From Mermis nigrescens (lineage: Eukaryota; Nematoda; Enoplea; Mermithida; Mermithidae), in NCBI GenBank assembly GCA_036768485.1, contig JAVLUZ010000056.1:6459508-6523507 (forward strand): a DNA stretch of 64,000 nt, in the 5' to 3' direction. Below the pieces are notes generated by a model. That model did no database searches, had not been told where the DNA came from, and was given only the letters and a program-made list of their open reading frames with translations. Shown piece after piece: positions 1 to 11,370 of this stretch. Within the stretch, counting starts at the first letter, position 1. Each line of letters opens with the position of its first letter. A program made the position numbers and the translations under genes.

Positions 1-880
1 AAATATCAATTTGATACCTGATTTCTCATTGCCTTGCCTATACTAGACTGAGCAATTTCTTCAAGCTGTCTTTGCAGTTTGCACTCAATTTTCGTGTATT
101 GCAAAATGCAACCGCTATACAGAAACCAATAATTAGATGCAAAGCGCCCGAAATTTTGGCATCTTCTCAATGTGTATCTCAAGGCTGGGCTATTTCAAAG
201 ATAAATTTAAAATGAAAACAATTAATTTGGCACCATGCACCACAAAAACAAGGATTCATTACTGCAAAGATGCTAAAGCAGGGATTCGCTTATGATGAAA
301 CAGGAAAGCGGTGGTTGGCAAACACAATTAATTCATTCTTAAGAAGTCGGCGCCAAGCGCCGAAAAAATTTTAAAAATTTTAAAAATCAAAATGCAATAT
401 AAAATGTTTAAATTTCTAATTTTTTGCCCAAAAAAGCCTTTGCGCATGGCGCTAATGAACGAAATGTCCCATTAGCGCAGGGCGGGTTTCCTTTGCGCCG
501 CGCTAAAAAAAAACAGTGGTACACAGTAGACACGACATACAATAAGTACAAAGATGACGTTGAAATTTCGAGTAAACAAAGACATGTTTTCAAATGTGAG
601 ACATGTAAGAATAAAGGTGTGACATCTTCCTTAAGTATCTGGTCATTTTCGCGATCGCAAGTGATTCATTCATAGTCGAATTTTTCTAAGAATGGAAACA
701 GATGCGGAGCGGGTACAATGCTTAGATGAGTCAGCTTTTGTTATTAATACATGGTCGCTTGCTGTTTATATAGTCAAAGTTACTGTTGTGAGCATATTTT
801 AAACAAGACTTAAGGTGACTAGAAGATAAATTGAGCTAAATGGCGTCGCCTGGGGTTAGTTATATTGCTTATTGTCTAAA
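1..880. other. No gene recognised
   Basis: AT-rich sequence with no coding similarity or splice structure that I recognise. A hairpin word GGCGCCAAGCGCC followed by an A/T run lies at 349-361. It is one variant of the motif described at 3317. Confidence 0.5.
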
Positions 881-939
881 TTTTAATGCGAATAAAAAAC
901 TGCTATGAAATAAAGCTTCGGCCTTCGGCGTTTTTCTAT

Positions 940-966
940 CTTGCTTCGGCCTTCGGCCGAAGCAAG
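940..966. repeat. Perfect palindrome in a short TTCGGCC array
   Basis: Twelve-base arms CTTGCTTCGGCC and GGCCGAAGCAAG flank a 3-base spacer. Further TTCGGCC words lie at about 915-930. It looks like a miniature of the GC-rich word arrays at the ends of larger elements in this window, but no TSD or second end is visible. Confidence 0.55.
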
Positions 967-999
967 AAAACACCACAGCTTCGGTCGTTCCCTGTATCT

Positions 1000-1640
1000 G
1001 ACTTCAAAACTTTAGCCCCCACCACCCCAAATTCAGGGGGCCAGCTACGTGCCTGCACTTTTTCACTTGACACTTCAAAGAACTTCCGCTATTAGATATT
1101 GTACATCTCACTTTCGTCTTTCTAGAAGACTGACGGCAAGTGCTCTTTCTGGTTTGATAAAATTCAAAACACATATTAGTAAACGATATCATTTCTATAA
1201 AATAGCTCAAATTATTCTGTTAACTTTCATCAGTTGTCAGTAGCGAAACCAAAAAAAAACTTTTATGATGTGATAACATAGCTTTTTTGCAACTTATTAT
1301 TTTTAAATTATCAGAAAATTATTAAATCAACATTATATTATCATTATTTAACACAATTTTCGACCCTACATTTCAAAAATGACGTATAAATAAATTTAAA
1401 TAATGCGTAACGTAAAACAGATTCTTCTCAGCGCATCATTTCGTAAAATTATCAGATTTCGCATCTTCTACATAGCTTATGTAGTTGCAATAAGTTTTGG
1501 ACTTGCGCTTTTATTCCTCATAATCGTTCTATAACCTAATCTCAAGTAATTAAAATTCATTAGTACAAAGAATTAAAAAGGCAAAACTACGAAAGAAGCT
1601 ACATATAAGTAAAAGAAAAAAGTCAGGAACTTTCTTTATC
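1000..1640. other. No gene recognised
   Basis: AT-rich DNA. Short open frames here show no recognisable protein. Confidence 0.45.
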
Positions 1641-1644
1641 TTGA

Positions 1645-3056
1645 GCTTTTACTCCATACATTCCCATAGGGGCGAGGGGGTATAGCCCTGGCTCAGGGTC
1701 CAAGATTTGAATTACCGTCAGAGGTTTTGAGCGATCAAACATTTTTTGCATGACTTTTGTGTACGAAAGTAGCAAAGATGTTGAAATTCTCTGATTTGTT
1801 CACCCATAAAATGCCTAAAATGGATTAAAATGATCCCGAAAGTAAAATTTTTTGATGAATTCTTATATTTTTTACTAACAAAAGTAGGGATCGACCGGAG
1901 CTCCGGCTCCGGCTCCTCCGGCCATTTTTTGGTCCTCCGGCCTCCGGCGGCGGAGGTACAAAAAGGGCCGGAGGCCGGAGGTTTTTTGAACCGAATCATT
2001 CAATGCTTTAACGCTCTTCTTTTCTTTTGAAGCTTAGCACTCAGATTGCCTATTTTATGAATTTGTACAAACATAGGTTTAATAAGTGAAGCTGTGAATG
2101 TGAACACTAATGTGGCATTCTGAATACACCATTGGTGAAATATTATATCATATATTTTGCTTAATAATGAACGAGAATATTTCAGATTGCAAAGCGAGCC
2201 GAGTCCGCGTTAATTCAGCGCACAAATGGATATAAATCATTTTCGAGTGACAGAATAACAAACTTGGTGCGACGTAGTCTGCTCACTTACTTTTTGAGCT
2301 ATTACAGATTGTAGATATAAGTACATACAGACAAATTGCTAAGCTCTTTATGCTATGTTTATTTGGATACTTTTCGAGTAGAAGTGCATCCAGACAATAA
2401 GGGCAAGCGAGAAAGCGTTGAGATTGGAGCTAAAAATAGAAATATGCTAATTAAATGATTTTTTCGATTACCCAACCGCCGCTGCCAGACCAGTCGTTTG
2501 AGAACATGTGTAATAGTTGAGGAGAGAGCCTTACAAATCGGACAGTGACAGTGCTTCGTCTGATATAGAAATGGAAGATGAAGAAATCGCTGATGACAAT
2601 TAATTGAAAAATAATTAATATGGTCGCAATTTTTTAGTACATATAAATGCCTGGCTAGATAATAAACTATCACTTCTACAGATCTTTTACTTATCCATGA
2701 GCAATGTATTTATACAAACCTATATACTGTACATCATATGAATTATATTTACGGCTTGTGAAAATTCTAGTTCACTGAAAATTCTAAGTTCACCTCCGGC
2801 CTCCGGCTCCGGCCGGAGCCGGAGGTAACGATGGCCGGAGCTCCGGCTCCGGCCCGGAGTAAAAAAATGGACCCCCGGTCGATCCCTAAACAAAAGTAAT
2901 GAAACTATTCAGAATTGGACAAAAAGTACTAAAATGCATTTTTCCAAATTAAAACATGTTATGTAAAATGTTTTAACCATTTTTCACTTTTGACCTGCAA
3001 AAAAGGCTAGAACTCTAAATTTAGTGGTCCCAAATTTCCGGATTTCACCCCATAGG
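1645..3056. mobile_element. Family M MITE, copy M1, split by element A
   Basis: The left half (1645-1884) carries the family words CCTCAGGGTC and GAGCGATCAAACATTTT. The right half (2897-3056) carries GACCTGCAAAAAAGGCTAG and a GGATTTCACCCC end. The two halves join into the uninterrupted copy seen at 46196-46665. The split is at element A, flanked by AACAAAAG on both sides. No coding capacity. Outer ends are approximate. Confidence 0.6.
1885..2888. mobile_element. hAT-like non-autonomous element A (GGCTCC arrays)
   Basis: The ends TAGGGATCGACCGG and CCGGTCGATCCCTA are perfect inverted repeats. They are flanked by the 8-bp direct repeat AACAAAAG (1877-1884, 2889-2896), the TSD length of hAT elements. 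Just inside each end are GGCTCC/GGAGCC arrays (about 1895-1985 and 2795-2865). The core is AT-rich with no transposase-like frame, so the element is non-autonomous. It inserted into a family M copy. Confidence 0.85.
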
Positions 3057-3057
3057 T

Positions 3058-3480
3058 GCACAAGGTCAGGGTCGGCAGGGGGGGGGTGGAATGCCAAAAA
3101 TCTAAAACAGTAAATTTAACGTTCACGATTTTTTTGCTGTTTTAATGATCAAAATGGTCAAAATAGCCTATAAAATGTTTTTTCGTGTTAATAACACATT
3201 TTAAAAGCATTTTTAGTCCATTTTGACTGCATTATATCACTTTTAACACTAAAAAATGCAAAAATTTATCAATTTTGGGCGCTTTTTGAGTAAAAAGTAC
3301 TTAAAAGTACTAATCTGGCGCGAAGCGCCGGAAAAATTTTGACATTTTAACTGATTTTGATGTCAAAAATGATGCAGAACAAGACCTGTTTGCTCAAAAT
3401 CGCCGGACAGTACCGGTCTAGCTGACCCCTCAGGGGGAGTAATACCCCCTCACCCCCCTACGTGCATGTGTGTTTCACCC
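3058..3480. mobile_element. Family M/Q-related MITE with GGCGCGAAGCGCC hairpin
   Basis: About 420 bp between GCAGGGGGGGGGTGG and the CCCCTCACCCC/GTGCATGTG end. It contains the word CATTTTTAGTCCATTTTGAC, also present near 7300, and the perfect hairpin word at 3317-3329. Related sequence lies at 7110-7480 and 10490-10900. Non-coding. Confidence 0.5.
3317..3329 (+). repeat. GGCGCGAAGCGCC hairpin motif (representative copy)
   Basis: A 5-bp perfect stem GGCGC/GCGCC with a GAA loop, followed by GGAAAAATTTTGACATTTT. Perfect copies on the + strand are at 3317, 25662, 51780, 52548, 53184 and 61129. Perfect copies on the - strand are at 4131, 11503, 11811, 25328 and 46347. Many one- or two-mismatch copies lie between them (for example 349, 5557, 26256, 46165, 49710, 59120, 63006). 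They sit in several different MITE families. Confidence 0.85.
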
Positions 3481-3499
3481 CCTGAACTTTCGACCTTGG

Positions 3500-3940
3500 G
3501 AAACAATGTTTTACTCACGAAGTAAACAACGCTCAATTTTTCTATAAATTTACTTCTGCATCTTGAACACAAAATGCGACGTTAATACTGCTGATCCAGA
3601 GTTGAAAAGATCTTTTTTCATAAGGAACTTTGAGTACGAAAATCCAGCGCGAAATCGTTGAGTGTGTAGGAAGTTTCTCAAAATTAATCCATCCACGACC
3701 CTTTCGGCGACCTTTGCGGCCAAATTTTGCTCTCTGAGTTTTTCGCACTGCTCCAATGATAAGTCACCATTGAGAGTAGGCTCGACGATTGCGTGAGTCG
3801 TCCGAGGACTGCAACATTATTCAACGCTTTGACTAAGATGAAAGTAGAAAATGCGAACGACTAGTTTGGTTTAACGTAGTCCTCTCACCACTTATTAACA
3901 CATGTTATGTATGTGCACAATCATACGTGCACATAGGTAG
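3500..3940. other. No gene recognised
   Basis: Two overlapping 68-codon frames lie here on the minus strand, in different phases. Neither has a recognisable domain. I see no repeat family that occurs elsewhere in the window. Confidence 0.4.
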
Positions 3941-3947
3941 GTGAGAG

Positions 3948-4325
3948 ACATACATGTTCTGGGGGAAAGGTGGGTTTGGAGGTTTCAACCCCCAACCCCG
4001 AAAAAAATTTTCACCCCCCCCCATTATTGCGATTTTTCAAGAAATTCACAAAAATTTCCAAAAAATTCGTAGAAAAGGTGATTTGTGAAGGGTGTTTAGC
4101 TATCTATTTGCTCAAAAGTGTCAAATTTACGGCGCTTCGCGCCATATACTCATGTTTTGTATATATTTTGTTCAATTTATTCGAATTTTTTTGTTTTTTA
4201 TGCTCTATAAAGATAGAGCATCGTCAGAAACGCCGAAAAATAATGTTTTTGACGCGTACCCACTGATTCTGCGCCCAAAAAGGCAATTTCAAATTTGACC
4301 CCCCATAATTCCCATGCTGTGCATG
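3948..4325. mobile_element. Family P MITE, copy P1
   Basis: About 370 bp starting CATACATGTTCTGGGGG and ending CCCATGCTGTGCATG. Diagnostic parts are a hairpin ATGCTCTA...TAGAGCAT at about 4200-4221, the phrase ACGCGTACC, and a GGCGCTTCGCGCC hairpin at 4131. Other copies lie at 9130-9420, 25150-25490, 25490-25795, 49510-49900, 55797-56200 and 63540-63880. Non-coding. The TSD is not clear. Confidence 0.6.
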
Positions 4326-5089
4326 TATGTTGAAGGAGGTACTACCATACCTGGGCGTGGGGGTTTGAGAGGGGTATGCACCTCAAAGAAACCAAACCCC
4401 CCAGAAACCAAAATACCCCCAGAATTAAATTTTTGAAATTTTTTTGTTTTTTTTGCAATTTTTTGATGTCAATGAATTAGTGATCGACCGGAGATCCGGC
4501 TCCGGCTCCGGCCTCCGGCAAATCCGGCCATTTTTTCCACTCCGGTGCTCCGGCCGGAGGACATCCAAAAATCGGCCGGAGGCCGGAGAATTTTTTCGTT
4601 TTTTGCATAGTGACCGAACGTACTAATTGCTGACATTATGCTTATCAAATTTAGTCAGACCACAATATGATAGCAGAAAAAGGAAATACCACCAAATAAA
4701 GTGTCTATCACCACCACAATCGTAAAATATTTATTTTTAGGAAAAAAACGAAAATGAAAATGAAACAAAAATTGTGAAAATCGCTGCAGTAAATTCCTGT
4801 TAACACTGGAAGTCATAGGGTAGCAGAAGATGCAGTCTGGCCTGCACTGCACATGCTATACTGATTTTCCAGATAATGTTGCTGTCCATTCTGTACGTCA
4901 AATTCGCGGTTCACTGAACATAATATAGTATGTAAAGTACCTATGCATATACGGTCACATACAATCATGCTTTAACATCAAATATTGCCTATTGACGCTT
5001 TATTTAGGGCAGGCTAAGGAGACGACAGCTTTTTTCTTAATAAAAGCATTGAATAAAATTTTGTTGAATGTAGTCTATTTAACCAGTTG

Positions 5090-5710
5090 CGGATCTAGAA
5101 TTTTCCTAAGGGGGGCGGTATCCCTACTTTTCCAAAAACAGCCAAAAATAGGTCCAAAAATTTGCCCTCAAAGCGCGACATAGCGTTTTTTCAGTGTTTT
5201 ACATTGTATACTTTCACATAAAATCACTTTTGACGCAATATTTTTTCTTAAACTTTTAAAATTTTAGACAATTTTGTGTGAAAAAAATCATTAAATTTCT
5301 GACTTCAACAAAAACCTGACGCGAAGCGCCGGAAAATCTGTGAAATTAAAGCGGATAGATGTTAAGAAACATGATTTATTGCTTGATGCGAATTTCAGAC
5401 CTTTTCAGCAGTTTATATCTTCCCAAAAATCTTTGTACATGTACAAAGACGGCCCCGAAAGTCTTTGTACATCGGGAAAAATCTTTGTCAAACATAAAAA
5501 ACCGTGCTTCTAGGTCGCCAAAAAAGTAAGTAAATGTCATTAATAGGTATCATCCGGCGCGTAGCGCCAGAAAAATTTTGAGAAATTATGGTCACTGACG
5601 TCCAAAAATCATTGCAAATTGCATATCCATTCTTTATCTCATCAAATATTTTTGGCCAAGCTGGGGGGCGGCCACCCCCCGCCCTCCCCTCAAATCCGCC
5701 CCTGCATTCT
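5090..5710. mobile_element. GGCGGAT-family MITE segment plus partial K end
   Basis: Begins GTTGCGGATCTAGAATTTT with a GGGGGGCGG stretch and closes AAATCCGCCCCTG. The same opening and closing words flank segments at about 18330-18900 and 58625-59252. Inside, 5432-5505 matches the GTACATGTAC end of family K. No coding capacity. Boundaries are approximate. Confidence 0.4.
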
Positions 5711-5804
5711 TTATCTCGCCAAATATTTTTGGCCAATGGGGGCGGCCGCCCCCATACCTGGGCAATGGATTTTGGTTCTGAAGGTAACGGGGTCCCTTTT
5801 CTTG

Positions 5805-6030
5805 AGGTTGGTTAGTTGTTTGTTTGGCCAGATAGTTGTTTGGTTGGGTAGGTCATTGGTTGGTTGTTTGGTTGGCTAGGTGGCTGGTTACTTAGCCGGT
5901 TAGTTGGTTGGTTACTTGGTTGATTAATTGGCTAGTTGGTTGGTTGTTTGGCCGATTGGTTGGTTGCTTGGTTGGCTAGTTGGCTGGTTGGTTGGCCGGT
6001 TAGTTGGTTGGTTGGTTGGCTTTGGTTGGT
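5805..6030. repeat. Degenerate GGTT-rich tract
   Basis: Runs of TTGGTTGG with scattered changes over about 220 bp. Open frames here encode only Trp/Val/Gly/Leu repeats and are not genes. A related tract in opposite orientation lies at 55255-55370. Confidence 0.8.
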
Positions 6031-6274
6031 TGTATCATTTTCTCACTATTTTATTTTTGGGTCAAAAAATTCTACCCCCCCAATCAAAAACTGTTTTTCT
6101 GGCACCACCCAGCTGGGGTTCTGAAGGTACCGAAGTGCCTTCTGGCGCCACCCGTTGGCGCGGGTGACGCAGCATTGCCCACCTGTCGCCGCCCCCCGCC
6201 GTCCCCCTTAAATCCGCCCCTGTATTTCGTATAACTAACTAGCTGATATGCAGTTAAGATGCATGTGAACTATA

Positions 6275-6811
6275 CAGTGATCGTCATGAAAGATGACGCA
6301 CTATCATCCTCAGAATTATAATAGATGATGCGTCATGCGAGCGCTGCGTTTCGTCTATCATGCGCTATCATCTCTTTTTTATTATTATACGCTATTAATC
6401 TGTATCATTCCTTTAATCTGGCGATGCAGACGGCGCAATTTTGCTATTAATAGCGCCAACAAGAAAGAAGCGCGCACGTGAATGTCGTTCTATAATTAGG
6501 CAAGCCGACATTAAAATCAATATTTTTGCCAGCCGGCGACAGACAACGAAGAATTTTGCAGAAAGGTACGCAATACAGAGCAACTCGCCTAAATATAGAA
6601 CGACATTCACGTGCGCGCTTCCTTCTTGTTGGCGCTATTAATAGCAAAATTGCGCCGTCCGCATCACCAGATTAATGGAATGATACAGATTAATAGCGCA
6701 TAATAATAAAAAAGAGATGATAGCGCATGATAGACGAAACGCGGCGCTCACGACGCATCATCTATTATAATTCTGAGGATGATCGTGCATCATCTTTCAT
6801 GACGATCACTG
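6275..6811. mobile_element. Foldback MITE with ~225-bp arms
   Basis: The left arm (6275-6501) and right arm (6586-6811) are near-perfect inverted copies around an ~84-bp spacer. The end is CAGTGATCGTCATG. The flanking dinucleotide is TA on both sides (6273-6274, 6812-6813), which suggests a TA-targeting family, although the end word also resembles the hAT-like ends nearby. Near-identical frames appear on the two strands because the arms mirror each other. It lies inside element B. Confidence 0.8.
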
Positions 6812-7109
6812 TAGTCTAGGTCTTGGTCACAAAGATGTCCTATTCATCCGCACGTGAAATTATATTTTCTCCGGGCTCCGCCTCCGCTCCGGCCGGAGCA
6901 ACATGGTTCAATCCGGCTCCGGCCGGATCTCCGTCTCGACCAGTTTGCTGCTCCGGTCGATCACTACAATGAATAGTGCTCGATGAGAAACGTTGAAAAA
7001 TGGTGTATTCCGCCATACCACCATTTTTAAGGCCATTTTTTTACCTTTAAAAAAATCTTGCATCCCCGAACTTTTGGTGCCACCCACCTGTGAGTACTAC
7101 CCCCGTTAT

Positions 7110-7480
7110 CCACCATACAAGTTCAACACGATTTTGAGCTGACGGAACGTTTTCCGCATCATCTTTTAAAGACAAAAGCAGTAATATTTCGAGCGATTCG
7201 CATCTGATTAATACTTTTATAGGCTTTTTTACTCAAAAACGTCCAAAAAACTTATTATTTTCCATATTTTTAAGTGCTAAACGCGATATAATGCAGTCTA
7301 AATGGACTAAAAAATGCGGTATTACCAAAGAAAAGCGCTTCATTGACATTTTCATCGTTTAAAAGCGAAAAATCGTGTGAACACTTTAAATTTACTGGTT
7401 TGGTTTTCTGTTAATTCCTTCCTCCCGCTGTCGATCTGACCTTGTGTGCAATACATTATCGACATTCACGCAAATACGGC
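7110..7480. mobile_element. Family Q (M-related) MITE remnant
   Basis: Resembles 3058-3480 in reverse orientation: GATTTTGAGCTGACGGAACG, then TTTTTAAGTGCTAA, then a run of words from the M/Q interior. Non-coding. Ends not resolved. Confidence 0.4.
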
Positions 7481-7566
7481 TCTAAGGAGGTGGAACGCAG
7501 CGCGCAGATTTATCTAAGGACTCAAAGTACAAGGGTTGTTCATTAAGTTAGTATAACCAGTCTTAT

Positions 7567-8680
7567 AACCATACATGTAACAGGGGGGAGTCGGACGTCC
7601 CCCATCCCCCCAAAGCCAGAAAATTGTTGACCCCCAATTTTCGGAAAATCAAATCTTTTGGCTGTTTTTAGACCGTTTTTGACCGAAAATTGGAGGTCAT
7701 TTACCCCCTCCCATAGATGGCCGAGACCCTCAAATTCCGAGCCGTTGTGCTAATCACTTTTTTCTATACAAGATATCAATATGCGGTTTTAGACCCACAC
7801 CAAGTACGTTTCATATCGGCCCATCACCAGGACGGGCCGAAGCAAAAGTTGGACGGGGCGAAGGGGTAACTTTGGACGGGGCTATGTTTTGTACGGGGAG
7901 AAAATTTTTGGATATAATTTATGGAAATGCTAGATACAGTATATCATGATCAGTTTGCGAAACATGCACAGGAACCATCTTATTACACTACCAAGGCACC
8001 TTTTTCATGGATGGACCCACCTTTTTTCAGTGACTGACCAATTGATTAAGCTGAACGACCCAATCTTTTTCAGGCACGGATCCACCTTTAGCCTTAGGTC
8101 CAGACTCCACCTTTTTCAGTGTCTAGGGACCCACCCACCCTTTTGGCTGAAGTTGGACGGGGCGAACCGTCAATCATTGCCCATGCATGTTTAGACCCCC
8201 TGACTTTTGGAGGAATTTTGCGTTTTTAGGCCATTTTAAGGTACTTTTTGCCAAATTCGGACAAAAATTGAAGGTCAATTACCCATCCCCTTTTAAACCG
8301 GGCAACTAACCCCGCCTTACCTACATATGTCTCTGCCTTGTTTGTTCGTACATAAATTATTTTCTAAATTAAAGAAAACAAGGATTTTATTTTTGTCTTC
8401 AAATACCTTATCAAGCTTGATAAGCTTCTAATTTTTATTTTACGCCTGTCCATTTCACTTGAGTGATTTAGGAATTACAAAATTTTGGGTGGGGGTCCCA
8501 AGCCATTCTAGTAAAAAGGTAAATGACCACCAATATTTGGCCAAAACGCCTAGAAACGGTCAAAGAATTTGATTTTTTTCAAAAACCGGAGTTCAAAATT
8601 TTCTGGCCATGAGGAGACAAGATGGGGGACGGTCGACTTTGGGTGGGGGGAGATTTCCCCATCCCCCTTACATGTATGCA
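7567..8680. mobile_element. G-rich TIR element with internal insertion
   Basis: The left end CATACATGTAACAGGGGGG and right end CCCCCTTACATGTATG are inverted. Both are followed inward by GGGGGA/TCCCC words and by ACCGTTTTTGACCG-type sequence. The middle (about 7790-8300) carries GGACGGGGCGAA words on both sides and looks like a second insertion. Partial relatives occur at 17880-18050, 49045-49300, 57365-57600 and around element G (60020-60087, 61813-61860). No coding capacity. Confidence 0.5.
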
Positions 8681-8689
8681 TGTGAATAT

Positions 8690-9125
8690 GGAGCCAAGCC
8701 TTGACGGCTCCGAGCAGTTAGCGTCGCCTCGTTGTTACTATCATGTTCACTATTGACATCATTGTCGTACGACGGTAAACTTTCCGCAATTTGATCGTCC
8801 GACATTAATTTTTTTGTCTTGCGAGCATAAATAACGACAAAAATGAAATTTACGATGCGTGATAAGTAAACAGACCGAATTTGGTTGGCGATCGATGTAC
8901 TAGTTCACCAAAATCGAATGTACTAGTAGAATAATTTCGGATAACGCGCTTGGTAATAAGACGAATAAAACGCGCGCGCAGATTAATTAAGGAAAGTTGA
9001 TTGGCCGATAAGATCATTTTTTAGCCTTTTCTTGCGCTGCTAAAGAAGCTTTTTCTGCAATTTTCCACTTGCTAAATCGATACTGATAGTCAAAATGCTC
9101 GACCTGAGGAAAATCTAGCGTCTAC
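8690..9125. other. No gene recognised
   Basis: AT-rich, without a coding signal or a repeat that I can match within the window. Confidence 0.4.
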
Positions 9126-9129
9126 GGAT

Positions 9130-9420
9130 GATCATTATTATACATGATCTTAGGAGGGATTTTTGGGGGGTTTCACAACCCGCCAGAATTCGCGACATTC
9201 CAAAAATTTCAAAAATTCATAGCAAATGTGCTGTTTCGAGTATTTTTATTACCCGACAATTAAAAATTAAAAACCCTTCGGTATTTTGCGCCATACTTTC
9301 ATTTTCTGACCATATGTTGTTTAATTTATTCGGATCTTTAATATTCTTTTCAATTTTTAAATGTTTACTCTGAGCAAAAAAGCACTTCAAAGCACCCTAT
9401 CCTATCATAATCCCCATGCT
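9130..9420. mobile_element. Family P MITE, copy P2 (diverged)
   Basis: Contains the family P word order: GGGGTTTCACAACCC, CAAAAATTTCAAAAATTC, GTTTAATTTATTCGGA, and an ending ATCCCCATGCTGTGTG-like word. More diverged than the other copies. Confidence 0.5.
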
Positions 9421-9429
9421 GTGTGAACG

Positions 9430-10490
9430 ATTTTAGCCAGGTTTATCACGATTTTTCAAATTTTTTGGCGCTTCGCGCTGGGCAAAACATTATTGACATT
9501 TAATGGATTCTAATTGCTCTAAAAACCACATTTTTCCCGTCAGAAGAGTAGGTTATATACAGAAAAAGAATTTTTAGCTTTTGTAATGATTGCTCGAGTA
9601 TTTTTTCGACGCTTTGTACTGTTTTTTGCACCAATTTTGCGCGTTTTTCGCAGAAAACCATCAAAAATATTGAACTTTTTGAGATAACAAATGATTTTAT
9701 CAGAAGAGGACAAAACAGTTATTTTAAGCATAATACACGGATTTTTCGGAATCAGAAAGAATTTGGGTTACGCTAACCCGTAAAAAAACCTTAATAAGTA
9801 ACTGATGATTACACACATATGTACTCACCCTAAAAATATAAAGAAGTAAAGACCACCAGTAATGCAAATATCGAAAAAAGATAGGCACTTATAAAATAGT
9901 TCACCTTAACGAATGTCAAACTCAGAGAAACAATTAAACCATCATTTACATCACATGCGAGCGACTACTATTACAATTTCATTCACAAAAATATTAGCAA
10001 TCGCGCATACTTAATTTTCATAATTATTAAAATACGCGTACCACCTACGCATATAATCACTTGAAAAAAACTAGATACCTAGTGCATTTTTGCCAATAAT
10101 GTTTAACCATACATTTAGCAGAGGGGTTTGGAAGATCCAGCACCGTCAGTGGCTCCCCAACACCCAAAGACTGACACTTTTTATCCTCCCGCATACCCCT
10201 CAGGCCATTTTGGACCAAACCTGTTGCTCGCACCGTAAAAAGCGTCAGAAAATGTCTAACCGTATAATTTCGAATACGGGTCACTTACTTTTTCGGGCAG
10301 AAAACTCTTCAATTCATTCACGGAGGGTTTTTACTTCCATTATTTTGTATATGTTTGATGATACAGGTCATTCCATCGCCCTTATTGTTATTTTTTGTGC
10401 AAATTTAATCACAAAAAAAATTCGTAAAAAAGAAATACAAACGAATTCGAGTATCAAAATTCAACACTAGATGACAAAATTAATTGATCA
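9430..10490. other. No gene recognised
   Basis: One hairpin-type word (GGCGCTTCGCGCTGG) lies near 9468, and a G-rich fragment near 10110-10210. The 126-codon frame at 10090-10470 shows no known domain and covers the repeat-like fragment, so I do not call it. Confidence 0.45.
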
Positions 10491-10900
10491 TTTACCGCCG
10501 CCAGAATATCAGAACGATAAATTTAGTTTTCACAAATTTTTTGCTATTCAAACGACGAAAATGGTACAAATAAGCTCCGTCAAGCGCGTTTTGTGGCAAA
10601 ACCGCGTTTAAAAAGTATTTTGCTCAATTATATCGTTTTTAACACTAAAAAATATAGAAGTCGATCAATTTTGTGCACTTTTATTTTTTAAGTAAAAATC
10701 ACACAAGAGTAATAAATAATCTGCCGCGAGGCGTCGAAAATGTTAACATTTCCACGAATTTTGTCTTCAAAAATGATGCAGAAAACGTTCCGTCAGCTCG
10801 AAATCACCGTGCAATACTTGTCTGGCTGACTCTCCAGTGGGGGTAATAAGCCCTTACTCACACCTACGTACATGTATGCCCCCAAACTCGGTTTACTCCC
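10490..10900. mobile_element. Family Q MITE, diverged copy
   Basis: Shares with 3058-3480 the words TATCGTTTTTAACACTAAAA, GGCGTCGAAAATGTTAACATT and AAAAATGATGCAGAA, and a GGGGGTAATA right end. Non-coding. Confidence 0.5.
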
Positions 10901-11370
10901 TCCCAGACCTTTTAATCGCGTCGTGTGAATGTATGCCCCACCAATAGCCGACTATCTCTCACAAAATACTGAGCTTACTACATGTCTGCTTCACGTTACC
11001 CAACGAGCAGGGCAAGATTCCACGAATAATTTTCTCGTTTGTTGACACAGATTTTCGTCACCGTTATTCTTATCCAAGCATTCAAAATGACTATCGCGAC
11101 CTTTGTAGCACACCGTTCGTTCAGCTTTTGTTGGTGGATTTTCTGATTTGACTGACGTCATTGAGGTTCAAGTAGATACCAACAGTGGGCGTATCTACGA
11201 GTAACTACTCACTTTAATAGCTTTAAAATGAGTTAGCGTCGGGTAGCCGCAAGTACCAAGCAGCTTGCTAACAAAGTATTGCTGAATTAAATTCGCCAGC
11301 TGCATTTACATATGAATAGAATAAATAGTGGTAGACATAGACAACGTAAAACGCCAAAAAACGTCATTTT

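Larger units (their letters stand above)
4478..6966. mobile_element. hAT-like non-autonomous element B (GGCTCC arrays)
   Basis: The ends TAGTGATCGACCGG and CCGGTCGATCACTA are perfect TIRs flanked by the 8-bp TSD CAATGAAT (4470-4477, 6967-6974). GGCTCC/GGCCGGAG arrays lie inside each end (about 4490-4590, 6875-6955). The arrays resemble those of element A, so A and B are probably one family. The 2.5-kb interior is a patchwork: a GGCGGAT-type segment, a GGTT-rich tract and a foldback. No transposase is visible. Confidence 0.85.
4346..7092. mobile_element. Family N hAT-like MITE, copy N1, split by element B
   Basis: Starts CATACCTGGGC and ends CCACCTGTG, with 8-bp flanks GGTACTAC (4338-4345) and AGTACTAC (7093-7100), 7 of 8 matching. 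With B removed, the body reads through as the common 250-265 bp family N unit, including GTGCTCGATGAGAAACG. Family N ends carry repeated TTTCTGGGGGG words. Confidence 0.75.

Noticed and set aside
10090..10470. 126-codon plus-strand frame
   Set aside because: Covers a G-rich repeat fragment and AT-rich DNA, with no conserved motif. A chance frame.
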